64,000 bases of DNA from Uranotaenia lowii. Taxonomy: Eukaryota; Arthropoda; Insecta; Diptera; Culicidae. The notes beneath the pieces are model-generated. The model did no database searches, had not been told where the DNA came from, and saw nothing but the letters and a program-made list of their open reading frames with translations. The translations under genes were made by a program, and so were the position numbers. Positions 58,401-64,000 of the stretch are shown piece by piece; position 1 is the first letter of the stretch; every line of letters starts with the position of its first letter. Location of the stretch: the NCBI RefSeq assembly GCF_029784155.1, contig NC_073693.1:233259102-233323101 (forward strand). The letters run 5' to 3'.

Positions 58401-61400
58401 GCACTCTGTAGGGATTTGTTCCACAGACGAAACAAAAGTGATGTTGATTTTTCAGTACAAAATATTCAATTTTCCCGTACAAACCTAAAATATCAAATTT
58501 ACTCATGTAAACGTTACTTAAAAATTTTGCAAAAAATCATGGATGAGTTTTAGACCAATACAAAGCTTTTTAGGCCCCAGGGTTTGAGAAATTCCAAAAT
58601 GACCCCAAATCGACTCAGTCTACTGCCCAATTAATCATGAGTTCTAATAACTTGTCAGAATGGCACCCAGAAACAGCATTGCTCTCTCTTAGCTCCGTGA
58701 GCCAGTTTTGGCCAAATTGACTGCTATTTTAGCGCACATGGTTAGCTGGATGATCTTAATTCTTCCAATCCATCCATTCTGAAGGTCGCGGATTTTGCCT
58801 ATGCGTTCATTTTGCGCCTTTCGATGGGTCCTGAGTCCCGAAAGGTTTCTCCACTATGACTTGCTACTGGTAAGATCATAGATCATAACTGAGAACATGA
58901 GAGATTTTAAGTCTCGGCATGGTATGAGTCCAGATTAGAGTTTAACTCTTCTGTAAAAAGATCTTTCGTACAACAATCAATTTTCATGTCTCATGATTTA
59001 TTAGATTTCTTCGTTTAGTATCGTGTTACGTCTCGGTACATCTCGATAATTACGTTTAGACGAAGTGAGAGAAAACGTATGGGTACGTTGAACCCATATA
59101 AAATATATCCAATATAAAATTTTAAAAATAAAGACCATCATGGTTGAGAAGCTTTCGCCAATTTCAACCATGATTGGTCTAAAACATATTGTTTTCAGTT
59201 TTATTGGTTTAACAATCCTTGCAGATGCTTCTAATAATTTACAGAGATTAAACTATCCTATTCTAGATTTGAAAACAGATTTCGAAATATCAAAATCAAA
59301 TTCCCTAGCAACTGCATTAAATCTAACACAACATACATCTAAAGAGTTGTTTTGGCCGTATTGAGTTCGGCGATGAGAGAGTCTTAGCAACTCCTGGAAT
59401 CGAGTAGTTCTTAGATGATCATTAAACGGCAGAAGTGATAACAGTTCTAGATAATCTACGTATTTTGCAAGATGTCGAAAATGAAAGTTCTTGTAAGAAA
59501 ACGCGCCTTGATGACAGCGTCGGTAGCAAGCAACGTTGTTCATAAGGCCGAAGTTCAAGGGCGTCGCTCCAAGGTAGCTGGCGTAGAGCGTATCTGACGA
59601 AGCATAGTTGTACTCTCTCTATTTTTTTCGATTGCACCGTCTGGTACGGTGCCTAAATTTGCACTTCAAATTCGAGAAAGCTACGCACAAGTGCACAATA
59701 CAGTGATTTCAGACTGTCACTAGAGTCACTGAAGTCACTAAAAAAACTGCGTGTTCCCTCGTATGACGCCAAGAACCGCGAAATTTTTGGCTACTGTCGT
59801 GGAAATATGCAGGGAAAAGTTGAGCTTGTTGTCTAAAGCGATACCAAGGTCTTTGACGACCGATGTGCGATTCAAGTTAGTCGTTGACATTTTGTACCCG
59901 AATGTGGTAGGATTTCGTTGTGGAGTGAACGTGATGGTAGTACATTTGGTTATATTCGGAGTCCTGCCGGCACCAGTGGCACCAATCAAGCAGACAGTCA
60001 ATGTCCTTTTGGAGAGCGCATCAGTCGACTAACGAAGAAATTGTTCAGAAAATTTTGAGGTCGTTGGCGTATATTAGTTTTAATTTTGACTCAAGAGTAG
60101 CGTTCAAATCGTTGATGAAAAGAAGGAATATCAGAGGTCCCAGGGGACTTCCCTGAGGCACTCCCGAGGTAATTTTGAAAGGTGTCAAGAAATTGCGGTA
60201 CCTTGTCGAATGCCTTACTCAGATCTACATACACGGCGTCAACTTGTTTACGTTTATCTAGCTTGTCATCTAATTTGGATACGTACGTCATGAGGTTGGT
60301 GGTCGTCGAGTTTTGTTGAGGATAGCTCTCAGTTTTCAGCATTAGGGTTATAGTTGTACACGAAGCTGGGAACCTCGTAAAGCCGACGATGTACTTCAAA
60401 TATGAGGCAAGTTTATCTGGCAACTCCGAACTAGAAATGCCAACCATGTGGATAAGATTACATAATTTAATATAGACATGATACTCTAGGCTGAAAAATA
60501 CTTAGCTACACAGGTTGCAGAGGATCACCTGTCCAGGTTTTTGGTAATGGGGGGGTCTCTTTGAAAACTTTGTTAGTTGTCTTGAGCCAGGGAGAACCTA
60601 AGGTCTCAAATTTGTAACAATCCCTTATGTTACAGCCCGCTCAGTCACAAGGACTCTTCAAAAGGACACCTAGGGTCGGCTTACTAGCCTAAGTGAAAAC
60701 TCAGAGTAAGAGTGCCGGAACCAAATAAATTTCCTGACTTTCCCTGAATCCCTAACCTGGCCTAAGTTCCTTAACTTCTCAAATTACAATCGACTTACGG
60801 TTTTTGTGTGTGGTGTGTCGTGTGAGGGCCCGTCTATGCGTGCTGCTGCTTGCCTTGGCTCTTCGCTGCTTGGTCTTCTACCACCGTCCGTGGTAACCGC
60901 GAGACAGACCACCCACGCTCTACCGGGGAATTCGGTACCTTGGTGCCAAACTACAGACTTCGGAAGGATATGTGAGCACCGATTCTACAAACACGGTACC
61001 TCATGTATCCTCCAACGGCCTTGGTCCTGCGAATATTGACTCGGCTTGCCAGCTCGATTGTGCCCGTTAGAAGGATCCCCGGTTCCTGGTTTCCAATCCC
61101 TTCTGTTTCCGTTTCTGGACCCGATAGACCTTGGCGCTATCGCGGTTCCAGTCTCAACGTGCAGGACTCTGCTTAATAACGGTTCAGTCAGTGTGGTAAA
61201 GGAACTGAATCTCGTGGAATAGCCCAACACGGAGAACAGGTCCCTCAACCTGGATTCGGTCAATATAGGTTGTTTTTTCGGCTGTTCCCGATAGTAATTG
61301 GCGCTATCTTGGCTTCAGCCTCGGTTTAATACTTGGATTATCGCGACGGGTAAAGACGTCCCGTTTAACCGCGCGAGACACTTTTAAAAGTGTAACTTTC

Positions 61401-63783
61401 GGTACTGCAGCTTAGATTTTTTGGGTGTTAGCTGCCTCGAGGTTTCGATCCAAGTGCAAGAGCAAGTTGCTGAACGCAATTTTCCCTCCACCTGAATTTT
61501 CCTCCAGACTCGTCTCAATTGCGTTTAGACGACTCCTGGAGTATTCAGGGGTTGTGTCGTGGTTCGTGTGGTGTTGTAAAAGGCTGCATACAGTACCTGG
61601 CATGTGTATTTTGTGTTTTTTTTTGTTTAATTTATTCACTGTACCATTTCTCCTGTTAGATATTCTAGCTATGAAATTTCATTGTTTTAATTTATTTATT
61701 TATTTATAGAATATTTGTTATGGTTTTAATTTGTATATTTACTGTGAAATTTCCGTAAAAAATACCCTAACTCCTAACAAAACAAACGATTTGGTTAGCT
61801 CCCCTGGGTGCTTTGCTAGCGTGGCCGTAACATAGTGACCGGTCACAAATTTACCTTCACCTCCATTCCATTTTGACAAAAGCGTCGCATTTGGGAAGAT
61901 GGAATATAGACACAATACTCTTGCGTGAAAAGCGGGCTGGCACTAAGGTCGTTGGATGCGTTTACCTGGCCCAGGTTTTTGGTGATGGGGGTCACTTTGA
62001 AAACTTTGTTATTTGTCTGGAGTCAAGTAGAACCTAAGGTTTCAAATTTGCCTTCACCTTTACCATTAATGCCCATTTTTACAAAAGCATCGCATTTGAG
62101 GAGATGGAATATAGACACAATACTCTTGCGCGAAAAGCGAGTCAGCAATAAGGTCGTTGGATGCGTTTACCTTGCCAGATTTTTGGTATTGGAGGTCACT
62201 TTGAAAACTTTGTTGTTTGTCAAGGAGAACCTAAGGTTTTAAAATTTGCCTTCACCTTTACCATAAATGTCGTCCACCAAAGGGCCCAAAAGCGTCGCAT
62301 TTGGGGAGATGGAATATAGACACAATACTCTAGCGCGAAAAGCGGGCTGGCAATACGTTTACGACCAGTAGAATTCTACTTACTCGACATTATCCGGTTG
62401 CGGTTGCCCTTGATGAGCTTAAGCAATACACCTGCAATCGCGGCTTTTTTTCGTAGTTCGAGAAGCCTTGCTGGCCACCAGATTATTGACCTGAACTGAT
62501 CCGTATCGGACATGTTATTCTCTTACCCTGGAATTGAGAGTTTCGGATAGCTTTAATGAGACTCAACGGCTTTTTTTGGATTATGTGGATGTACTGTGAT
62601 GTTCGTCTTACAAACACGTTTTTGGGTGAAGGAATCGCCCAAGTGCTCGCCACGGCTCAAAACTCATATGACGGAATATCACCTCTCATAAGACGGTAAG
62701 AGTACGTCTGTAGTCTATTTCCTAGTCTTTTGAATTGCGAAGCTCTTTACTCACACCGTGTTGAGCAAGGATCTAGAAAGCAAGCTCGGCTACTCGGGGT
62801 TTGCTTTTTGAGCTTGAGCATGGCTTGCTTTCAACTACGGCCCCACCTGCGATTCCTCTTAACCAATCGATAATGGATGCGCTCCGTAATAAGCTTGAGG
62901 TGATCAACATTGCATAATGGACCAACTGAAAGATTGCTGAGAACAAGCAATAGAAACTCTCTGTATAGTTTTGAGAACCTCCTGCTTTGAAATTTACCAA
63001 TAACGATGCCGGCCAAGTGCATTAATCGATAGAAGGTAAAGAAAAATGGAACATATGGTATAATCTGTTTGGCAGAGACCGACTGAACTAGACCCATAGT
63101 TGTTGAAGGCCTCCCTCCCTAAACTAGACGTTTATTTATTTCTTCTGAAATATTTAGCTCGTTTTCCAGTGTTCCACTTTTTAAACTCTGTTTTTTTCCC
63201 ATAATGGCAAAAACAAAACAAAATGGAAAACGGTAAGATTTATTACTAATGAAACATCTTCTTTTTTTCATTAATTTTCCAGGTCCTGTTCACCAGCGTT
63301 TACGTCATCGTGGTCTACTACCTAACATCCCAACCGATGGAACCGAAACGGGTCGGCATGTTTGTTCTGATCTGCATCCTGACATCGCTGGTAGCGCAAA
63401 GTTTGGGGCTACTAATCGGGGCCGGAATGAGCGTGGAGACGGGTGTCTTCCTGGGGCCTGTTTCTACCATTCCGATCATCCTGTTCTCCGGATTCTTCGT
63501 CAACTTCGACGTCATTCCTTCCTATCTGCAGTGGTTAACGTACGTCAGTTACGTCCGGTACGGATTCGAGGGGGCCATGGTATCGGTTTATGGGATGGAA
63601 CGTGCCAAACTACAGTGCAATGAGATCTACTGTCACTTCCGGAGTCCGCAGAAGTTTTTGGAAGAGATGTCCATGGACAATGCCGAGTACTGGATCGACG
63701 CCACGGCCCTGTTTGCGTTCTTTATTGGGTTACGCGTAGTGGCGTATCTGGTGCTGCGCTGGAAACTGCATTCCATCCGTTAA
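40373..63783 (+). CDS. ABCG1/4-like half-transporter, seven coding exons
   Basis: Exons 40373-40473, 51462-51588, 51993-52198, 52263-52837, 53767-54492, 54563-54663 and 63283-63783 join in frame through GT-AG introns into 778 codons. The nucleotide-binding domain comes first: Walker [10 protein letters not shown] (residues 128-136), Q-loop Gln174, signature LSGGQ (229-233), Walker B VMFFDEP (249-255) and H-loop His286. A long Ser/Thr/Gly-rich linker (about 345-490) follows, then six membrane segments. The block [29 protein letters not shown] resembles vertebrate ABCG1/ABCG4, which export sterols as dimers. Length exceeds ABCG1 (about 680) through the linker. The substrate is inferred, not shown. 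Introns 1 and 6 are 11.0 and 8.6 kb and transposon-filled. Confidence 0.93.
40752..41160 (+). repeat. Foldback repeat family, single arm (copy 3), interrupted
   Basis: Matches the left arm of 57966-58629 from TGTTCAACAGACTGGGTCG to the TTCAATTAACATCACTTC block. It is interrupted at 40937-40994 by a small retroposed insert; without that insert the sequence reads continuously like the other copies. Confidence 0.75.
40937..40994 (+). mobile_element. 58-bp 3'-end retroposon insert with AAT tail
   Basis: Flanked by a 12-bp duplication, AACATCATTTTT (40925-40936 and 40995-41006). The insert begins ACAGACCCGAATGACCCGGG and ends in an AAT-repeat tail, as left by severe 5' truncation of an I-type LINE or SINE. 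Related foldback copies at 27247 and 58147 show the empty site. Confidence 0.75.
41557..41743 (-). mobile_element. tRNA-derived SINE with 12-bp target duplication
   Basis: CCTCTAGCTAAT flanks the copy at 41545-41556 and 41744-41755. In minus orientation it has GGTATAGCTCAGTTGG (A box), GAGTTCGAGCCC (B box), a body with AAACATCGAACACAGTTGTA, the GATGGTAAAACGACTATAAT tail and a poly-A end. It seems full-length at about 187 bp. Confidence 0.88.
41847..42714 (+). mobile_element. 5'-truncated I-type LINE with 14-bp target duplication
   Basis: ATAAATTTGAATGT occurs at 41833-41846 and 42715-42728. The insert contains the RNase H and C-terminal part of ORF2, a 3' UTR and an A-rich end. Part of the right duplication overlaps the A-rich tail, so its true length could be slightly shorter. 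Confidence 0.8.
41859..42566 (+). CDS. LINE ORF2 C-terminus: RNase H plus Cys/His region
   Basis: The frame carries an RNase HI-like segment: an [14 protein letters not shown] block with a catalytic Asp, then [20 protein letters not shown], in which His and the later Asp are typical active-site residues. It ends with a C-terminal [17 protein letters not shown] block characteristic of I-superfamily LINEs. The N-terminal endonuclease, RT and first RNase H strands are lost to 5' truncation. The apparent GTG start at 41859 is not biological. The 235-codon frame has no stops, so the insertion is fairly young. Confidence 0.85.
   Translation: MASRPVEQYYIVTDSLSSVEAIRSIKPGKNSSYFLEKIRDILSTLSKHCFSITFVWVPSHCSIIGNEKADSLAKVGAMEGDTYQREMVFNEFYSLVRRNSLLNWQRKWDEDELGRWLHSIIPKVSLKPWFNRLNLSRDFIRIFSRLMSNHYSLDAVLYRVNIAGSNLCSCGQGYHDIEHIVWSCETHLVARSNLIDSLQARGKPPNVPVRDVLAVIDLDYMFEIYLFLKAIDLHL
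43897..44050 (+). repeat. Copy of the 17.5-kb MITE-like repeat
   Basis: Shares GGTAATGCTTCTAA, TTCTACCCGC, CATTTTCACCAT and AAAATTTCATAAT with 17554-17700, plus the end motif ACCGATAAGGCTGAT. The left end seems absent. Confidence 0.6.
44080..45459 (+). repeat. Exact 690-bp tandem duplication
   Basis: Units 44080-44769 and 44770-45459 appear identical base for base on reading. Both contain the CTGT repeat, the CCCTATAGACTCAGAAACTA block and two minisatellite monomers. Identity implies a very recent duplication or an assembly artefact. Confidence 0.93.
44341..47214 (+). mobile_element. Non-autonomous Helitron-like element
   Basis: The 3' end has a hairpin, GGTGTAGCAAAGCACACC (about 47186-47203), 7 nt before a terminal CTAG (47211-47214) followed by T, the Helitron signature. 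The 5' subterminal part has CTGT repeats and CCCTATAGACTCAGAAACTA, seen in insect Helitron-type elements. The exact 5' end (TC after A) could not be fixed and may lie elsewhere near 44340. No Rep/helicase is encoded. The interior is a ~150-bp minisatellite. Confidence 0.6.
44500..46950 (+). repeat. Minisatellite, ~150-bp monomer
   Basis: The block CCAAATTTGGCATGGGA recurs near 44553, 44704, 45243, 45394, 45535, 45685, 45985, 46135 and 46285, spaced 141-151 bp. Each monomer then has a TTTCTATGATTATTTGAGA block, ACCCCTCC, a purine-rich GGGAGGGG stretch and CATAACTCAAAAAC. Monomers become more diverged towards 46950. Confidence 0.88.
47215..49310. other. AT-rich intronic DNA
   Basis: No gene is visible; part of ABCG intron 1. 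It contains a hammerhead-like motif at 47454-47500. Confidence 0.45.
47454..47500 (+). other. Degenerate hammerhead-ribozyme-like motif
   Basis: Reads TTGAAAA, a short stem GACCA...TGGTC, then GAAAC and GTC, the order of a hammerhead core (CUGANGA, stem II, GAAA, then the cleavage-side UH). Such motifs occur in Penelope-like retroelements. The CUGANGA part is mutated, so activity is unlikely. No Penelope protein is present. Confidence 0.3.
49311..49799. repeat. Two same-orientation Tc1/mariner-type ends
   Basis: The segments 49311-49402 and 49709-49799 both run through a GCAATA...GATCAAATTTGCATG-like part to GATCCCAAACTTTTG and CCG. The second ends GGCCGGCAGTG followed by TA, a likely TIR and target site. 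No matching left end was found, so these look like fragments or solo ends. Confidence 0.55.
49801..50120. other. AT-rich intronic DNA with TTAAGTG motifs
   Basis: Contains repeated short TTTTAAGTGA/TCACTTAAAA motifs on both strands, continuing beyond the transposon at 50913-51000. No gene seen. Confidence 0.4.
50121..50912. mobile_element. Non-autonomous TIR DNA transposon with poly-C tracts
   Basis: The ends GGCATCCATAAATTATGTAAC and GTTACGTAACTTATGGATGCC are imperfect inverted repeats. Subterminal regions include TATGTAACGC-type repeats and uninterrupted C tracts (C14 at 50244-50257, C13 at 50824-50836), both on the + strand. No transposase is encoded. The superfamily was not assigned because no clear target duplication was found. 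Confidence 0.7.
50913..51461. other. End of ABCG intron 1
   Basis: No coding sequence. The intron ends with a pyrimidine tract and acceptor TTTTATCCCACAG at 51461. Confidence 0.5.
51462..51588 (+). CDS. ABCG exon 2
   Basis: Acceptor CCCACAG, donor GTAAGT at 51589. One base completes the Lys codon from exon 1, and 42 further codons encode a hydrophilic segment ([15 protein letters not shown] onward) leading to the nucleotide-binding domain. A different frame has an ATG at 51473, but it does not connect in frame to exon 3. Confidence 0.85.
51993..52198 (+). CDS. ABCG exon 3 (Walker A)
   Basis: Follows acceptor TTCATTTGCAG and ends at donor GTGCGT (52199). Encodes the start of the nucleotide-binding domain up to [17 protein letters not shown]. 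Phase 2 at its 3' end. Confidence 0.93.
52263..52837 (+). CDS. ABCG exon 4 (Q-loop, signature, Walker B, H-loop)
   Basis: Follows a 64-bp intron with acceptor CATTTTAG and ends at donor GTAAGC (52838). Contains all remaining ATPase motifs: [22 protein letters not shown] and TIHQPS. Confidence 0.95.
53100..53745. repeat. ~20-bp minisatellite in ABCG intron 4
   Basis: Variants of GGCCGAATGG / CCATTCGGCC recur every ~20 bp. In the first part (53100-53215) the GGCCGAAT orientation dominates, and in the second (53270-53745) the ATTCGGCC orientation, so the array is inverted about ~53240. It nearly fills the intron (52838-53766). Confidence 0.85.
53767..54492 (+). CDS. ABCG exon 5 (linker, first membrane segments)
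   Basis: Acceptor TTTGCAG, donor GTAAGT at 54493. Two bases complete a Val codon, and a [10 protein letters not shown] block follows, continuing the NPANY motif of exon 4. A GC-richer linker with Ser, Thr, Gly and Ala runs leads to [13 protein letters not shown] and two hydrophobic segments. Frames on the opposite strand are shadows. Confidence 0.92.
54563..54663 (+). CDS. ABCG exon 6
   Basis: Follows a 70-bp intron (acceptor TTGTTTCAG). Encodes [20 protein letters not shown] and following residues to KTVADLPFQ, the connection before the third membrane segment. Ends in phase 0 at donor GTAAGT. Confidence 0.93.
54991..55967. mobile_element. TA-flanked MITE-like element in intron 6
   Basis: The inverted ends AGGGGAGATTGGGGATACTT (54991) and AGTATCCTCATTCTCCCCT (ending 55967) bound about 975 bp with TA at both edges. 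Internal GGGATCAATTGTA/GGGATCAAGTATC blocks repeat the terminal motif. No transposase is encoded. Confidence 0.7.
56030..56560 (-). pseudogene. RTE-type LINE reverse transcriptase C-terminus, degraded
   Basis: Translating the minus strand in shifting frames gives [20 protein letters not shown], an [11 protein letters not shown] block, [14 protein letters not shown], a [16 protein letters not shown] block and [12 protein letters not shown]. This is the characteristic tail of RTE-clade ORF2. Frameshifts and a stop show it is dead. The catalytic RT core is absent. Confidence 0.8.
56561..57703. repeat. GC-richer unclassified repeat region
   Basis: Composition differs from the surroundings. Related blocks CCGGCGTCGAGAGCC...CCGTGGGTAT (about 56939) and CCGGCATCGAGAACC...CCGTGGGTAT (about 57160) are ~220 bp apart, and CGTGGGATTGGA also occurs twice. 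A TATA-like TTTTATACTC lies near 57635. Possibly degraded LTR-element sequence, but no boundary was found. Confidence 0.4.
57712..57926. mobile_element. hAT-type MITE, 215 bp, with 8-bp target duplication
   Basis: The ends CAGGGTTACCA and TGGCAACCCTG are inverted repeats, and CTTCCAAC flanks the element perfectly at 57704-57711 and 57927-57934. Confidence 0.9.
57966..58629. repeat. Foldback repeat family, complete copy (copy 4)
   Basis: Arms of about 300 bp start AGACTGAGTCGATTTGGGGT and end with the complement near 58625. The centre is near 58340-58400. This is the most complete copy of the family also seen at 11380, 27075 and 40752. Confidence 0.85.
58630..59252. other. Intronic spacer
   Basis: No gene or repeat boundary was recognised. 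A small inverted pair, ACCATCATGGTTGA / TTTCAACCATGATTGGT, lies near 59135-59180. Confidence 0.4.
59253..60447 (-). pseudogene. Jockey-type LINE reverse transcriptase, degraded
   Basis: Minus-strand fragments in several frames match the order of the RT at 22777-24720: a [16 protein letters not shown] block, then a [20 protein letters not shown] block, then [25 protein letters not shown] and a final [18 protein letters not shown] block. The SGVPQG and YADD regions are lost or unreadable. Multiple frameshifts. Confidence 0.82.
60525..62360 (+). repeat. 205-bp satellite array interrupted by an LTR insertion
   Basis: The block GGAATATAGACACAATACTC occurs at 61901, 62106 and 62311, exactly 205 bp apart. 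Each unit also has AAAAGCGTCGCATTTG, GGTTTTTGGTATTGG-type, CACTTTGAAAACTTTGTT and GAACCTAAGGTTTC blocks. A partial unit remains left of the insertion at 60525-60612. Confidence 0.92.
60613..61845. mobile_element. Probable solo LTR, 1.23 kb
   Basis: Starts TGTAACAATC and ends GACCGGTCA, with the 6-bp direct repeat CAAATT on both sides (60607-60612, 61846-61851). It splits the 205-bp satellite cleanly: left and right satellite parts rejoin at the duplication. The sequence is GC-richer than its flanks and encodes no gag or pol. The family is unknown, and 6 bp is at the upper edge for most LTR groups. Confidence 0.65.
62361..63282. other. End of ABCG intron 6
   Basis: No gene is recognised. The intron closes with a pyrimidine-rich tract and acceptor TTAATTTTCCAG (63282). 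Confidence 0.45.
63283..63783 (+). CDS. ABCG exon 7 (last membrane segments, stop)
   Basis: Phase 0 start with [18 protein letters not shown]. Contains the [12 protein letters not shown] segment, the [20 protein letters not shown] block, the cysteines in [10 protein letters not shown] and a final hydrophobic segment. TAA at 63781-63783. Confidence 0.95.
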   Translation, partial: VLFTSVYVIVVYYLTSQPMEPKRVGMFVLICILTSLVAQSLGLLIGAGMSVETGVFLGPVSTIPIILFSGFFVNFDVIPSYLQWLTYVSYVRYGFEGAMVSVYGMERAKLQCNEIYCHFRSPQKFLEEMSMDNAEYWIDATALFAFFIGLRVVAYLVLRWKLHSIR

Positions 63784-64000
63784 AAAGTACTCTACATTAT
63801 CGCAGACGGTGAAGGTAATGTTTATTCATCATATAGTTATAACCCACAGTCCTACTAGAATTCCAATAGTCCCAATTTTGTAAACGATATTGTGCGAAGC
63901 AAGTAATTATCTATAACTATAGGAGACAATAGGTCACACGGAAGTAAAGCATTTAATGCTTTTACGTTTGAATTGATCAACTGTCCATCGTTTGGCAAAC
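63784..64000 (+). other. Start of ABCG 3' UTR
   Basis: No AATAAA is visible before the window ends, so the polyadenylation site probably lies beyond it. Confidence 0.5.

Noticed and set aside
62820..63100. Another copy of the LINE 3' UTR block
   Set aside because: Only a short match (AATAACGATGCCGGCCA) was seen, too little to support.

Overview
This window looks like AT-rich insect nuclear DNA, most likely from a mosquito or close dipteran relative. The grounds are an ABCG1/4-type transporter split by short and very long introns, Jockey-, I- and RTE-type LINE remnants, an ITmD37E-like Tc1/mariner copy, a tRNA-derived SINE family, hAT and Helitron-like elements, and many foldback repeats. No bacterial-style operon, rRNA gene, functional tRNA gene or CRISPR array was seen.

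The one host gene that can be assembled with confidence is an ABCG half-transporter on the + strand (40373-63783). It has seven coding exons and 778 codons, and every junction keeps frame at GT-AG sites. A candidate Inr+DPE core promoter (A+1 at 40246), a 9-codon uORF and an in-frame stop just before the ATG define its 5' end. Intron 1 (11.0 kb) and intron 6 (8.6 kb) are packed with transposons. A second stretch that looks coding (12379-12986) lies about 28 kb upstream. Its possible donor has the same phase as ABCG exon 1, so it may be an alternative first exon or part of another gene.

Layout: 1-12 kb holds a SINE, a 2.1-kb foldback with a third partial copy, a 5'-truncated Jockey-type LINE and two more foldbacks. 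13.75-17.4 kb is a Tc1/mariner element carrying a 2.35-kb hAT insertion with a perfect 8-bp target duplication. 18.5-21.6 kb is a palindromic LTR-derived insertion (707-bp arms, TG...CA ends, 4-bp duplication). 22.2-26.1 kb is a LINE insertion bounded by a 22-bp duplication and containing a Jockey reverse transcriptase. 28.6-38.6 kb holds three large foldbacks, a 1.27-kb LINE derivative with a 23-bp duplication and a 1-kb GAAATCT satellite. 40.2-51.5 kb is the ABCG promoter, exon 1 and intron 1, with nested SINE, I-type LINE, a Helitron-like element with a ~150-bp minisatellite, an exact 690-bp tandem duplication and a TIR transposon. 51.5-54.7 kb holds exons 2-6. 54.7-63.3 kb is intron 6, with a TA-flanked MITE, an RTE remnant, a hAT MITE, a foldback, an RT pseudogene and a probable solo LTR inside a 205-bp satellite. 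The last exon and start of the 3' UTR follow.

The window is best read as one large transporter locus that has served as a repeated transposon target. Target duplications and nesting allow much of the insertion order to be reconstructed.
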